64,000 bases of DNA from Sapria himalayana (lineage: Eukaryota > Streptophyta > Magnoliopsida > Malpighiales > Rafflesiaceae). The position numbers and the translations under genes were made by a program. Below, piece after piece: positions 1 to 12,906 of this stretch (positions are counted from its first letter, which is position 1; each line of letters begins with the position of its first letter). Under the pieces are notes generated by a model that was not told the origin of the DNA, made no database searches, and saw nothing but the letters and a program-made list of their open reading frames with translations. The stretch is taken from assembly GCA_029783825.1 (NCBI GenBank), contig JAREIK010012289.1, positions 1-64,000 of the forward strand. Direction: 5' to 3'.

Positions 1-508
1 TTTCTTTATATTTTTTATTCTTCTATTTCTTCTAATTTTCTTATTTTTCTTATTCTCTATTTTTCATATTCTTCATATTCTTCTCAATCTTCTATTTTTC
101 ATATCCTTCCTATTCTTCTTATTCTTCTACTTCTCCTATTTCTTCTATTTCTTCTTATTCTCCATATTCTTTATTTTCTTTGTATTCTTCTTATTTTTCT
201 TATTTTTCTTATTCTTATTTTCTACTATTCCTACCTTATTAATCTTTTTATTTTTATTATTCTTCATATTTTCTTATTATTATTATTATTCTTATTCTTC
301 TTATTATTTTTATTCTTCTTATTATTTTGATTCTTGTTATTATTCTAATTATTTTTATTTTTCTTACTCTTCATATCTTTTTATTCTTTTGATTCTTTTT
401 ATTACTCATATTCTTCTAGTTCTTCATTATACTTTTTATTATTCTAATTCTAATTCTTCTCATTCTTCTAATTATTCTAATTCTTTTTATTCTTCTTTTT
501 TTATTTTG
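1..508. repeat. Array A1: degenerate TTATTCTTC simple-sequence array
   Basis: The stretch is made almost wholly of TTA and TTC triplets (TTCTTATTC-type words) with scattered substitutions and small indels, and almost no G. It begins before the window. It ends at about 508, where the A/T-rich 3' end of LINE copy L1 starts. No gene is present. Confidence 0.95.
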
Positions 509-1450
509 AAAGTTTTTTTATTATTATAACCTCTCTTTTGGCGGAGGACTACTTTTAGTACAATCTAAGAAACTACACTTAACCCATTTACAACCTTCTA
601 TTTTCTAAAAATAAAATTAACGAAATAACAAAAATATTGAAATTTTGTTAGTTTTCCTTGCCCAGAATCTATTCTAATTTAGAAAATGTTCTGCCTTTCC
701 CTTTTTACGAGCTCGCCTTATACTTCTAATTTTTCCATCTTGCTCCACTTTGCTCCACGACAGTCTTTAGATCCTCATAAATTAGTTTCTATTTTCTTCA
801 ACCTACTACTTCCTGCTATTTAAAAACAAAGAAAAAAAAACAGCAAGATAACACAATTAGCAGTAACAATATTCTACCTCTTACTTTTCCTCTTGCTATA
901 AGCAATTTTATTTCCTACTACCTCTTCGCCCTCTTGTTGTTACTTCCTCTATTTTTATCATGCCCTTACAATAAAAGCACCAAAATCACAACAGCATCAA
1001 TGCTAGCAAAGCACATCTCACATGACTGGGATGTGATTTATATAGTTTACACGGGCCTCCCACCGGACCAGATTCTACTCCAATATCTGTTGCTTTATTC
1101 TACTGTTAATCAATTTTACTGCTGAACTTTTAATTCCAGCAAAATAGAACTCTCTTTCTATATATCCCTAACCTGATATTATCCTACCTTAATTCTTTCT
1201 TGCAAAACAAACAACACAATTATCCATACCAATATTTTTATCAATATTATTTTTATCCCCCCCATTTTCCATTCAATTTTATTTTTATCAATATTAATAA
1301 CCACCAGGACTCTGATCCCTTATGGTGTTGTCTTTTTATGTTTGTTTTACTAGCCTTCAAACAAGCAATGTATGTCTAATTTCATGCGCACCATTACCCC
1401 TTATTTCCTTCCCCCCCCTTTGCAAACCTCATAAATCAAAAATATATAGA
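509..1450 (-). mobile_element. LINE copy L1, 3' UTR only (5'-truncated)
   Basis: Read on the minus strand, this 0.94 kb copy ends in the family's 3' terminal module (plus-strand positions 525-548, containing CTCTCTTTTGGCGGAGGA) and then passes through an A-rich junction into array A1. The rest is AT-rich unique sequence with no recognisable RNase H or RT coding, as in the 1.1-1.3 kb 3' UTRs of the longer copies. It is therefore a 5'-truncated insertion that stopped within the 3' UTR. The short open frame at 934-1125 has no family resemblance and I do not call it a gene. Confidence 0.8.
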
Positions 1451-2763
1451 TGCTTTTTATTTTTCTAATTCTTCTTAATGTTCTTTTTTTTCTTCTAATT
1501 GTTCTTATTCTTTTAATTCTTCTAATTCTTTTAATTCTTCTAATTCTTTTATTCTTCTAATTCTTTATTCTTCTTATTCTTCTTATTTTCTTTTCTCTTA
1601 TCTTCTTATTATTCTTATTCTTTTATTCTTTTCTCTTTTATTCTTCTTATTCTTCTTACTTTTCTTCTACTTATTCTTCTTATTCTTCTTATTTTCTTCT
1701 TATGTTCTTCTTATTCTTCTTATTCTTCATGTTCTTCTTATTCTTCTTATTCTTCTTATTCATCATATTCTTCTTATTTTTCTTAATTTTCTTCAACATA
1801 TTCTTTATAGTCTTTTTAATCTTTTTATTCTTCTAATTCTTTTTTTATTCTTATTCTTCTAATTATTCTTATTTTTCTTTACTTCTTATTATTCTTATTA
1901 TTATAAGTCTTTTAATTCTTCTTATTCTGCTTATTTTTCGAATTTTTGTTATTCTACTTATTTTCTTATTCTTCCTATTCTGCTTATTCTTCTTTTCTTC
2001 TTATTTTTTTATTCTATTTATACTTCTTATTTTTATTATTCTTCTTATTCTTCTTTTTTTTTTTTACTTCTATTTCTTCTTTTCTTCTTATTCTTTTTAT
2101 TCTTCTTGTTCTTGTTATTCTTCTTATTTTATTATTCTTCTTATTCTTCTTATTCTTATTATTCTACTTATTATTATTATTATTATTATTCTTCTTTTTC
2201 TTTTTCTTATTCTTCTTATTCTATTTATTCTTCTTTTCTTATTATTCTTCTTATTCTTCATATTTTTCTCATTCTTCTTATTCTTTTATTTTTTTTATTC
2301 TTCTTATTCTTCTTATTCTTTTTATTATTCTTATTTTATTCTTCTTATTCTTCTTATTCTTATTATTTTCTTATTATTTTTTTCTTCTTATTCTTCGTAT
2401 TCTTCTTATTCTACTTTTCTTCTTATTTTTCTTATTTCTAATACTTAGTTTTTTCTTATTTTTTTTATTCTTCTTATTCTTATTTTTTCTTATTCTTCTA
2501 ATTCTTTTATTTTCTTTATTCTTCTTATTCTTAATTTCTTCTTATTCTTTTTATTATACTTATTCTTTTATTCTATTTCTCTTCTTTTTTCTAATTATTT
2601 TCATTATTCTTATTATTCTTATTCTTCTTATTTTTTTATTCTTAATATTGTTCATATTCTTCTTATTCATGTTATTGTTTTTATTCTTTTTATTCTTCAT
2701 ATTCTTCTTATTTTTCTTATTCTTATTCTTATTATTCTGCTTATTCTTTTTATTCTTCTTTTT
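1451..2763. repeat. Array A2: degenerate TTATTCTTC array
   Basis: About 1.3 kb of TTA/TTC triplets lies between the 5' end of L1 and the 3' end of L2. Some sub-blocks are TTATTATTA-rich (around 2171-2190) and others T-rich. Stop-free frames of up to 306 codons result from the triplet register and predict only Leu/Phe/Ile/Ser/Tyr low-complexity chains. I see no gene. Confidence 0.95.
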
Positions 2764-4057
2764 TAATAAAGTTTATTTTATTATTATAATAACCCTCTCT
2801 TTTGGCGGAGGAATACCATTTTTACAAACTATATTCTACCATTTACCCTATCACACCCCTACTTGAAAATAAAAACAAAATTAAATAGAAAAGCAATTCT
2901 AGGGATTCCTTTTTTATCCAGCTCTCTATGATGCCCCACCGAGCCTCTTATTGTTCTGGAATCTGAATTATCTGATGAGCCTTAACCGGTTCTGCAGTCA
3001 TGCCATTGGTCATCATAAGTTTTAGTTACTACTTTCCATTCAAATTGTTTGTTTTTTGTTGTCCACTTAGTTCCTTGTAAATCATCTTCCTGCTTTTTAA
3101 TCTTTGTGCACAAGCTGAGATGCTTTGTTCAAGGGCACCTCCTACCCCTCCTCGGATAATTTTTCTTACTGACCCAAAACAAACCTCATTACAGACCCTG
3201 CCTCTACCAAACTTACAGGTAGTATTGACACCTTAACACACCCAGCTACTGAAAATAAAATAGACCCTTAATCATTACAAACTCAAGCATCAGACACTAT
3301 ACTCTGTGCCTAACAATTTAGACCAAAAAATAACCCAAGCATAAAACATGTCTGCCATATTCAATCTATCGTCATTCTTCTCTTCTCTCGTCGGTTTCAA
3401 GTAGCCTATGAACTTCATTTGTAATTCTATCCCTTGCAAAACAGCAAACTGACCATGCCACATAGATATAAATTTTATAATTCTTCTTTGTGTTTGTGTC
3501 CCTTGCATTTTGCTGATTTTCCATGAGCCTTTGTAATTTATCTCTGTAATGTGACTTCCCATAAAAGGCATGTCGGCCCTCCCTGAGTTTATGTTTCTGC
3601 TTCTGTACTTCTCCTTCTCTTAACATCCTACAAAAAAACAGGCCAACCCCTACCCACTCTCTTCTTCTTTATCCTTTTAAAACCCTTACCAACATGGAAC
3701 TTATGCCCTGTTAAGTTCCTCTCTTTGATCTGCTGACTTATCTAACTTCTGCCCTGCAATACAGATAATTAACCCTATAGTTTGGCAGGGTAATTCTTAT
3801 AAGTCACCCCTCAAGACCAGGTGACTCTTGAATCACCAAAACCTTTATTGACTTTTCCATAATACCCATCGCTCTAGATTTTTTCTAGGAGTAAACTCTG
3901 CTTCTTGGTTCACCTTGTGATCTAGCAGCTTATATATGAACGTATACCTATAAGAAGCACTTAGAATGCTTCTAAGCTTATCTTACTGCTTTACTATAGA
4001 TTACCTTATTACTATAATTTAATTTTCTAATATAAGGATACTCCTTCCTATCCATTT

Positions 4058-7000
4058 TTACAATACCTGTATATTTATCCGGAGGATCTCTTTTTTATAT
4101 TCTTGTTTTCCTCTTATTCTTCCTTCTTTGGCTAGCATATCCACAAGGGAATTAGCCTCTATGAGTATGTGTTTAATAGAGAAATCTAATGTTTTCATTA
4201 CTTGTAGAGTTTTTTCCATTTCTTCCTCGTATTTCCATCTCATTATGTTTTTGTTAATTAGGTTTACCACTATGTCCGAGTCTATTTGAATGTCTATGTG
4301 GTTGATTTTTAATTTTTTACAAAGTCTCACTCCTTCTCTTAGAGCTAAAATTTCTACATGTATAGCTGATGATGCTTTAAAATTCTTTGTGAAAGCTAAT
4401 ATTAGCCCTCCTTCAGAATTCCTTATAGCACCACCACCTCCTACTCCTCCAATATCTTTATCAAAGCTACCGTTGTGTTCAATACAAACCTATCTTTCTC
4501 AGGGGTTTTCCATTTTATACCAATCAGCTTAAACTATTTTATTTGATTTACTTTTAATTTCCAAAAATTCAATGTATATTTTTCTAAGTATGTTCTGTGA
4601 ATTTTTAAGAGTATGCTTCAGATATTTTCCTGGTTTCATTTTTATGTCCCTCCAGATATGTTTGATTGCCATTCTCTGACCCTCAAACCTACTCTTATTT
4701 CTAGCCTTCCATATGCACCAGATGGCTATGAGGGGGACATTTTTTTAATCCCTTTCTGAGAAGTGCTAGAGGTGTGAGCTTTATTCCATTTTTGAAGCCT
4801 CATTTTTAATGGTAGATGTGTATGTTTAAGTGCAGTTCTGAATCTAATCTATTTTATATTTCAAATGCCGCCCTACTAAAGATAGAATATGATCTAGGGA
4901 TTCAATTTCACTTAAAAAGCAATCACATCTGGAGGCTATTTGTATACCCTTTTTCTTAATGTTAGTATCTATGGGTAAAATGTTTGAAAACACTTTCCAC
5001 ATAAATACTTTTATTTTTTGAGGGTTATCATTATTCCAGATCCAGGTAAATAAGGCTTGTTCTTCTTTCTTTTTTTTATTATATATTTTCACTGATTTAA
5101 GAGAGAATTTTCCGTTTTGGATTTAGCATCCATACATAGCCCGTGTCTGGTAAATTTAGAATGTTGTTCCACTAAATTCCTTGTTTGAGTATTTGTGTCC
5201 AAACCTGGGATTTTCTGCTTCTGTTATTTTTTGTAAAATGATTGACATTTAGGTAGTATTTAGCTCTCATAAATTCATCCCATAGCTGATATTTTTTTTG
5301 AGCATCCACCACCTTTTACAATCCAATGCCTTGGCTAATTCACCAATCTTAGTAAATCCCAGTATAGTCTTCTGCACAAAAAAACATAGATCATTCCATT
5401 TTTTCCAGTGAAAGTTATATATGCCTTCTTTTTTTCTCCATAAAATGTTAGCAAATTGTTTTTCTATGTTCTTAGTGAATTTGATTGGGGGTAGAGTTAT
5501 CATTATATTATGCATTAGTGAGCTTTGCAGCACATGAGTAATCATGAAATTCTTCCTCCCATGTTTAGGGAATCCTCCTTCCATCATGATATTTTTTTTT
5601 AGTTTTACCATTAAAAATCTAATTATTCTATCTTTAATCTAGCTTCGTAAACTTGGCAGCCTAAGTAAATTATTTCTCCTATTTTCTGAAAGAAATCTGT
5701 TATATTTTATTTTGTATATTAGTGTAGGAGGGGCTTTTGAGGCCACCATATATTGACATTTCCTTTTATTTAGTTGTTGATCAGTTTCCTCTTCCATACA
5801 CCTTTATAACTGCTTCAGATTATGCAGAGATTTGTTGTCTCCATTCGTGAAGATCATTATATTATCTGCATATGCTAAGCAGACCTACTTTTTGCATGTT
5901 TTAGGTTTCCTAAACATGCCTATCTTCCCTTTTATCATATTATCTTTAAGGTTCACTATCAACAATTCTATATAAATGTTAAATAGAAGAAGAGATAATG
6001 GATCTCCCTTGCCTTAGCCCTCTAACTGAAATAATTTACCCTCCTAAGACTCCATTTATGAGAATTCTCACCCATGTGTGTTGCATCTGTATATTAGGTC
6101 TATCCAAGTTTCTGAGAAACCCATTTTTCTCATGGTGAAACACAGAGTGTCCCATTCCACCCTATCAAAAGCTTTCGATAGATCTAATTTTTACATAACA
6201 TCATGGCCTCTTGTTTTTGTTCCTATTTCTTTCATCATTTCTTTAGCCAGACATATATTTCCCATGATTAATCTATTTTTCATGAATCCTGATTGCCTTT
6301 TGAGATAATTTTCGGGAGGATGTGTGATAATCTATCTTGCAGTGTTTGGGCTAGGATTTTATAAATGGCGTTACAAAGGCAAATTGGCCTATAATCTTCT
6401 CCTTTCTTGTCGTTCTTCACTTTTGGAATCAAGACTATATGGAAGATTCCCCATTTCTTACCTATGTCCATTCCACCAAATATGCCAAGCATAGCTTTTA
6501 GTAGGTCTCCTTTTATTATGGGCTTGCTGCACTTTTCTTATTCATTCTAAAAATGGCCATTTTTATTTCATCTTATTCAGGTAGTTTGGAGAGCATTATG
6601 TTATCTTCAGGAGTCACTTTCTTTTCTATTTTTTAAAAGAGTATCTCATTTGTGATTGTTAAATCACCCAGTTGTTTTCCAAAAAATTTTGAAAATATCT
6701 TTGTATGTCAGTTTCTTGATCTAGCCATTCTCCTTTATCATTTTTAATGCCATTTATTCGGTGTTTTAGTTCTTTAATCTTTGTTACTTTCTGAAAAGAA
6801 TTTGGTGTTTTTATCACATTCTTTTAACCTTTAATTTTGGCTTTCTGTTTCCAAAAAGCTTCTTCCATAGAGAGCTTTAATTTAATAGAGCTTGAGCTTG
6901 GCGAAGGGCATTTCTATATTACTGTTTTGATCTCTTTCAACTTCTTGTTCTCCCCGTGTAACTAAATCCTCAGCTTCTCTTATATTTTATTTGTCTCCAA

Positions 7001-7859
7001 ATATCTCTTTGTTCCATCTTTTTAAAACTCAATTTTTTAATCTATTAAGTTTTGAGTTTATTCGTTGTATGAGATTTCATGATGTATCATTGTTCCATGA
7101 TTCGCTTACTAATGCCAAGAAGCCATGGTGGTAAACACCATTGTATTCTGAAATTTGAAGGCTTTATTAGTAAGTATTGTATTTTAATCGTGATTAAGTG
7201 TGGGGAGTGGTCTGAGCATGTTCTATTTAGGTGCTTCACCTAAGTCCGAACCAAATCTTTCTAACCATTTAAAGTTATAAAGAACTCTATCTAATCTAGC
7301 CCACATAATGCCCTTTTTATAACGGTTATTACACCAGGTGAATTGCGAGACTAAAAAATTAGCATTTATCAAGTTTGTTCTATTTATGGTTTCATTAAAT
7401 TGGAAGGTAGCTATTGGATTAGGAGGTCTACCTCCTTTCTTTTCTTTAGCAAATCTTCAATATTAAAGTCTCCCCCTATCATCCAATGGAGGTCTTTAAT
7501 TGAAATGTTCTCCATTTCATCCCATAATACTTTCCTTTCATTGATTTATTATTAGTGTATACCAGAGTATATAGCTATTTTACCTCTTGACTTAGACTGA
7601 AGTTTATAAGTTGATTCTGTTTCTTTTACTATGTAAATATCCAATTACTTTTCCACAAGATCCATATCTTTCCATTATCATTAACAAATGCATGTTCAAA
7701 ACCTAGAATCTTTTTATATGTTTTTAAATGGTTTTAACTACCATTAGTTCCGTTAAAATTATTAGTGAAGTGTTATACATATATATCAATGTTTTTAATC
7801 TATTCCTCGAGGGAAGATTTTGCAACTCTCCTTAGGTTCCAGATAATATAATTAAACAT
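4058..7859 (-). pseudogene. L2 ORF2 remnant: EN - RT - zf-RVT - RNase H
   Basis: ORF2 of an L1-type LINE supplies target nicking (EN) and target-primed reverse transcription (RT). Reading the minus strand, the start MFNYIIWN at 7859 overlaps the ORF1 stop (ATGTTTAA, 7852-7859). EN runs to about 7190, with GGDFNI near 7460, WARLDRVLYN near 7290 and the SDH motif near 7215. RT fingers lie around 6490-6280 (VLIPKVKN, YRPICLCN). Motif A KLDLSKAFDRVEWD lies near 6180. The catalytic box is YADN instead of YADD at 5861-5872, which should inactivate RT. The thumb is at 5611-5267. The zf-RVT segment at 5092-4844 has WIWNNDNPQKIKVFMWK and CDC-ES-H. RNase H at about 4500-4058 has NGSFDKDIGGVGGGG, with the first catalytic Asp replaced by Asn, HVEILAL, IQIDSD and EANSLVDMLA. 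Many stops and frameshifts interrupt it. Confidence 0.9.
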
Positions 7860-9288
7860 TGCTATTGGATTTTGACTATGCTCTAGTTGTGCGTTTAAAA
7901 TCATATATTCTGTTTAAGTATTTTTTTGAATTCTTGATTTTTTATGGAAACTTGAGATTACTCCTCTCTCACTTTTCCATTCGTTCCTAATTGCACTGCC
8001 ATTCTCTTGATTTCCTCTAATGCCCACTCTCTATTTTCCATATCTTGTATAAATTTATGTATATTTGTATCATCATTGAAGGACCACTTATTAAGTCCTT
8101 TTTTCTTCCACGATTCTGTTAAGGGTTATGGAGCTTCTCCACCTCCATTTCCTCTTTCGAAATTCCTTTATAGCAGCTGCCCATCTTTTAAATATTTCTT
8201 CCTTGTTTTTCTTTTTGCCTTGGTTTTCTTGTTGAGCTCTTCTATTTTCCTAATCATTTGTGTTCTTTTATTTGCTCTGATTTTTCTACTACCCTAACTT
8301 CCTCTTTCCTATTGACATTTCTAGTTCTAGGTTATCTTATCCCCTATCTCCATATTCTGAGTTACTAATGTAATTCTAGTAATATTTACCCCTATTTCAT
8401 TGTTCTGAGTTAAAGATTGAGGGGTTAGAAAGGGTTTTTTTTTGATATCTCACAATTTCCTTGCCCATTCCAGCCTCAATTTACCTCTTCCCTCCATTTT
8501 ATGTGTAGTTTCCTCCTTTCTTTATGCATTATGCAGTTATTCATGCCATGTAACATTTCCTGCAAAAAAAAACAAAAAGAGAAAAGGTTTTCTAGAATTA
8601 CCTATTGCTAGAAGCCTCCTCCTTCCATGTCTCCAATCCATATTCGGTTAGGTGGCTACTTCTATAGGCCTATTTCGATACAGACCCTCGCCATGCTAGG
8701 TCTGGAGAGTGTAGCAGTAGCTCCATTAAGCAGTTGAGAGGTTCCCAATGTGCTTGATATGTCATAGAGAGCAAGCTTGTCATAAAAATGAATCGACAAC
8801 ATAGGAAATAGAAATAATACCATGGCTAAAGCCGACTCCTCTCTCGTGTTGAAGTTGGGAGTCCATTTAAATGTTCTCATGGGATAACCCTTGATGTACC
8901 AGATGTCCTTCAACCATAAGCGAGGGGAAGTCTTCCTCTGTATGAAGTTGTAATAGAATGTGTTTAGCATCATGACTCCTATTTTTATTAGCGCCTTGAG
9001 TTTCAGAGAGTCGAAAAATGCTCGAATATCATCAATGCATGGTCGACCATGAGAAAACTTACCCACCAACGTGTGTTTATGGAACCCTGCAAAGCTTTAG
9101 AATGTCTTCAGCAGAGAAGTGTATCGAGAGTTTCCTCGCATTTTTTTGCATGTGTAATCTGAAGAAGAAGAGATAGTGAGTGGATTATTTTTAATGAACG
9201 AGGAAAATGATTTCTTATTATCTAAGAAATCCATTTTCTTCAAGATGCGGCTCTTTGAAGCTAGGGTTTGATAGGCCAAGGGTCTCAA
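7852..9288 (-). pseudogene. L2 ORF1 remnant with DUF4283 domain
   Basis: Plant LINE ORF1 proteins are thought to bind the element RNA; DUF4283 is their usual N-terminal domain. On the minus strand the piece at 9288-9097 holds KKMDFLDNKKSFSSF, matching the N-terminus of ORF1 in L8 and L5. The piece at 9069-8662 (135 codons) is a nearly complete DUF4283: VGKFSHGRPCIDDIR, WIKG-type linker, YPMRTFKWTPNF, LFPMLSIHFYDKLALY, and the tail LLNGATATLSRPSMARVCIEI. The following part (about 8650 to 7852) is a broken charged region. Its end reads YDFKRTTRA-SKSNSNV before the stop at 7854-7852, resembling the TTRAQAK tail of the other copies. It contains at least one internal stop just before its end. Confidence 0.86.
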
Positions 9289-9297
9289 AGGAATTCT

Positions 9298-10214
9298 AAA
9301 CTACTTTCTTTTTATTCTTTTTATTATTCTATTTTTTTATTCTCCATATTCTTGTTATTCTTATTATTCTTCTTATTGTTCTTATTCATTCTTATTCTTC
9401 TTTATTTTCTTATTCTTCACTTTTTTATTCATCTTACACTTCAATTTCTTTTTATTCTTATTTATTCTTATGGTTTTATTCTTATTATTCTTATTTTTAT
9501 TTGTATTATTCTTATTATTTATGTTATTCTTATACTTATTATTCTTTTAATTCTTCATATTTTTCTTATTCTTCCAATTTTTCTAATTCTTTTTATTCTT
9601 CTTATTCTTCTTATCTTTTTATTCTTCTTTTCTTCTTTTTCTTCTTATTCTACTTTTCTTATTATTTTCTTATTCTTCTTATACTTATTTTTTTATTCTT
9701 CTTATTCTTATAATTTTACTTGTTCTTCTTATTCTTATAATTATACTTGTTCTTCTTATTCTTTGTATTCTTTGTATTCTTTTTATTCTTTTTATTCTTA
9801 TTATTCTTATTCTTCTTCTTATTTTTCTTATTCATGTTATTCTCGTTCTTCTTTTTATTCTTATTATTCCTCTTATTCTTATTATTCTTATTATTATTCT
9901 ATGTTCTTCTAATTCTTCTTTTCTTCGTAATTGGTTTAATTCTTCTTATTCTTCTTTTCTTCTTATTGTTCTAATTCTTCTTATTCTTCTAATTCTTCTT
10001 CTTTTTATTCTTCTTATTCTTCTTATTCTATGTAGTCTTCTTATTCTTCTTAGTATTATTGTTCTTATTCTTCTTATACTTATTATTATTATTATATTAT
10101 TATTATTATTGTACTTATTCTACTTATTCTTTATATTATTCTTATTCTTTTTTTCTAATTCATCTTATTCTTCTTGTTCTTCTTGTTTTTCTTATTTCTT
10201 CTTATTCTTTTTTT
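9298..10214. repeat. Array A3: degenerate TTATTCTTC array
   Basis: About 0.9 kb of TTATTCTTC-type simple sequence separates the 5' end of L2 from the 3' end of L3. It includes (TTA)n runs around 10077-10110. Open frames within it (up to 214 codons, Leu/Ile/Phe/Ser/Tyr only) are by-products of the repeat. No other feature is seen. Confidence 0.95.
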
Positions 10215-12490
10215 AAGGTTTTTTTATTATTATAACCCTCTCTGTTCACATAGGAATACTAGTGTTTACAAACTAAAATGCTACCCTTTACCCCTTTTAC
10301 ATCTTTTTCTTACAAAAAGCAAAAACATAATTACATTACAATTATCACGAATCCTACACTATTCATCTCTTATGCTTGACTTTCATGTTTATACCAGGCT
10401 TTCTATTGTGCCTTCCTGGTTTTTTAGAGCGAATATTTTCTCTTTTCATGTTTGGTTTTCCTACCCTCTTCAACTCCTCTAGCCCGATCTACTCATGAGC
10501 TAAACTTCATGTTGCCTCAAGATCAAAGCATCCACTTGCCAGCCAACTTTATGTATAATAGCTTTAGTAGGATCAAATCATTTAGACAGCATGTTCCAGT
10601 CCACTCAACCTGTAATTTCTCAGCCCTATCTTCATTTCTGCATACACAACACTGCATACACCAAATGCACAACTAACTACATACACTACTTTACAAACAT
10701 TCCAAAATTAGCTTACTACAAATGCACTTCCTGTCCCTGGCCGACCCTATCTCCATCCCTGCAATCCCAAATTACAACACAAACTATCCCTACAATCGAA
10801 AGAAAAATAACCCCACCAACCTTGCCTGAAGGTCTATTTTCATTCTTTAGTTCCTGCAAAATCAAAATTAAACAACCAATATATCTATACATTCCCACAA
10901 CACAAAATTTTTGTTACATTGCCCAACTTGCTAGCAACAATTATTTGTTTCTTAGCTTTTTTCCTTTAGTCTTTACACCTAAATAATCAAGACAACAGCA
11001 AGCCCACAAGCATACTTCTACCTTAAAGAAATGTTTCACATAATTATTCCACAACCTTTTTTTCGTGTGATAGTCTCCATTCAAGTCCAGGGTGACTCTT
11101 GGTCTCCTCCATAACCTTCACCTGCGTGTTATTTTGCAGCTGCATAACTAATATGTTACTTCATTGAGACTTTGTTTAAATCTTACCAGCTCTTTGTCCT
11201 CCACCCATTTCAAATTATATTTCAGGTCTAATATAAGGGTCTCATATTTTATCTAACCTAATTAAACCTTTATATTTATCAGGAATGTTATTTTCCTCAA
11301 AATCCTATAAACCTTTCTTTATTCCCTGTTCTACTAAATTATCTGCCAAGGCATCTGCCTTTTTAAATATATGCATTATATTTCCTTTACTTCTACTAGT
11401 AATTTTTATATTTTATTATTATCTTCCTCAAACTTCTATAACCATATTTTACTAATCAGTAGATCCACTAGTAAACTTTAATCTACCTTTACTTGAATAT
11501 TTAAAAACTTAGTTTCCTTGTAGATTTCGAGACACTTATGCAGTGCTATGATCTTTGCATGCAAAGTTGAGAGGTTATTCCCCTCATTGTGAAGGCTCTC
11601 ACCACCCTGCCCTTTTCATTTCTTATGACTCCCTCACCACCTACAGCACTCATTTCTCTCTTAAAGTTCCCATCCACGTTTAGAATTAAGCAACCTTATA
11701 AAGGTTTATTCGAGTTAAACATTTTTATTCTCATCTACCGGGATGGCATTAGAGTGAAGTTTCCACATAAAAACATTGATTTTTATTGGGGGGGGGGCCC
11801 TTTAAGAATACTTCTTTAAATTTCTCTGTGTAGGTTTTTTATCTCTCACCAACCATTTTGTACTTTTTAACATAAATCCCCCATGTGCATTTAAGGTCAA
11901 TTTATACCAACTATTTGTTAATATCGAGTGGTTTTATATGAATTTTTGTTGTTTTAGCATCATCTTCCAACTTTTAGATGCCTTTTTAGATTATTAAAGG
12001 CCTTGTTGACTAACCCATATCTTGCTTTTATATATGTAACCCAGAGACTTCCATTTTGGCTTTCTTTTTACTTCCAGCAGTTTTTGCAAGCCCAGGCTTT
12101 GGCTATATTCTTTAAAAAGGTGATTCTAGACTAGCTTCATCAACTGGAAAACATAAATCATTCAATTTTTCAAGTGAATTTTATTCCTCTTTAATACCCC
12201 ATATGAAATTAGCAATTTCTCTTTCAGTTTTTCTTATGATCTTATTAGGTGGTTGTGTCGACATTAGGATATGCACCATCGAGCCTTGAAGCACATTCAA
12301 GATTAATGAGATTCTTCTTACTATGCTCATAAGATTCTTTTACCATCCCACAATCTATTGTCTCATATTTTACCCTAAAAAAGTTAAATACTCTTCTTTT
12401 AAGCCTCGAGGGTAGCCCAAATACATTAAAGCTCCTTTTTATGTGTGAAGCCCGTAAGAATTCATAGCTTTTGCACTAGATTTTCAGGCT
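10215..12490 (-). mobile_element. LINE copy L3, 5'-truncated in the RT thumb
   Basis: This 2.3 kb minus-strand copy keeps the 3' terminal module in an altered form (10231-10260, CTCTCTGTTCACATAGGA in place of the usual CTCTCTTTTGGCGGAGGA). A 3' UTR of about 1 kb (10290-11260, nothing else seen) follows toward higher coordinates, then the 3' part of ORF2. It stops at about 12490 inside the RT thumb, where array A4 begins. No ORF1 or EN is present. The truncation point is unique to this copy. Confidence 0.86.
11270..12470 (-). pseudogene. L3 ORF2 3' remnant: RT thumb, partial zf-RVT, RNase H
   Basis: In sense order the RT thumb region (12450 to about 11990) matches the EREIAN-W and CKRWW-type segments of the other copies. 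It is followed by a zf-RVT fragment near 11790-11725 reading INVFMWKLHSNAIPVDENK. The copy then jumps directly to RNase H (11720-11270): LNVDGNFKREMSAVGGEGVIRNEKG, keeping the first catalytic Asp, and further on a KADALADN-like HxxxEAxxxAD equivalent in a broken frame. Roughly 0.5 kb present in L2 between zf-RVT and RNase H is missing, so an internal deletion occurred near 11722. A run of ten G at 11788-11797 interrupts the zf-RVT fragment. Confidence 0.78.
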
Positions 12491-12834
12491 TCTTCCATGC
12501 AAAAATAAATTAATATTTATTATTATTCATCATTATTATTATACTTTTTTATTCTATTTATTATTCATATTATTCTTAATCTCATTATTCATGGTTTTCT
12601 TGTTAATATTTTATTATTCTTTTTCTTCTTATTTTTTTATTCTTCTTATACTTCTTATTCTTCTTATTCTTCTTATTCATCTTATTCATCTTATTCTTCT
12701 TATTTTGTATATTCTTCTTATTTTTCATAATCTTTTTACTCATCTAAGTCTACATATTTTTCTAATTCTTCTTATTCTTCTTAATCTTCTTATTCTTCTT
12801 ATTCTTCTTATTCTTCTTATTCTTCTGATTTTTC

Positions 12835-12906
12835 TTATTCTTCTTAATCATCTTATTCTTCTTACTCATCTTATTCTTCTTACTCATCTTATTCTTCTTA
12901 CTCATC
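12835..12906. repeat. Local 18-bp tandem repeat within A4
   Basis: Four consecutive 18-base units occur at 12835, 12853, 12871 and 12889. The last three are identical (TTATTCTTCTTACTCATC) and the first differs by one base. This marks a recent local expansion of a variant 18-mer inside the older array. Confidence 0.9.

Larger units (their letters stand above)
2764..9297 (-). mobile_element. LINE copy L2, near full length (L1 clade, degraded)
   Basis: This 6.5 kb non-LTR retrotransposon lies on the minus strand. In sense order it has ORF1 (about 9288 to 7852), ORF2 (7859 to about 4058), a 3' UTR of about 1.25 kb (4057 to 2821, no feature seen) and the 3' terminal module at 2789-2820, followed by a short A/T-rich stretch and array A2. 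The 5' end (9240-9297) lacks the doubled TCTCTCTAGA motif found in L5, L7 and L8, so the extreme 5' UTR is missing or of another subtype. There are no LTRs. Target-site duplications cannot be identified in simple sequence. Both ORFs are broken, so the copy is dead. Confidence 0.92.

Noticed and set aside
1..508. Telomeric repeat array
   Set aside because: The unit is TTATTCTTC, not the plant telomere TTTAGGG or its known variants, and it is interspersed with LINEs throughout the window.
1946..2866. Long open frames in the arrays predicting Leu/Ile/Phe-rich membrane-like proteins (also 12591-13493, 14696-15328, 29319-30053, 37019-37666 and others)
   Set aside because: TTATTCTTC has no stop in any plus frame, so length is meaningless. 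Composition is limited to Leu, Ile, Phe, Ser and Tyr, several frames are open at once, and no start context or family motif is seen.
2764..9297. LTR retrotransposon or host gene with reverse-transcriptase domain
   Set aside because: No flanking direct LTRs, no gag-protease-integrase motifs. The ORF1 DUF4283 / ORF2 EN-RT-zf-RVT-RNase H order is typical of plant LINEs.
10452..10986. Open frames of 60-131 codons in the L3 3' UTR (also 934-1125, 23229-23445, 24113-24307, 49677-49934, 50121-50474)
   Set aside because: They lie in untranslated LINE regions, show no conserved motif, and are not shared between copies.
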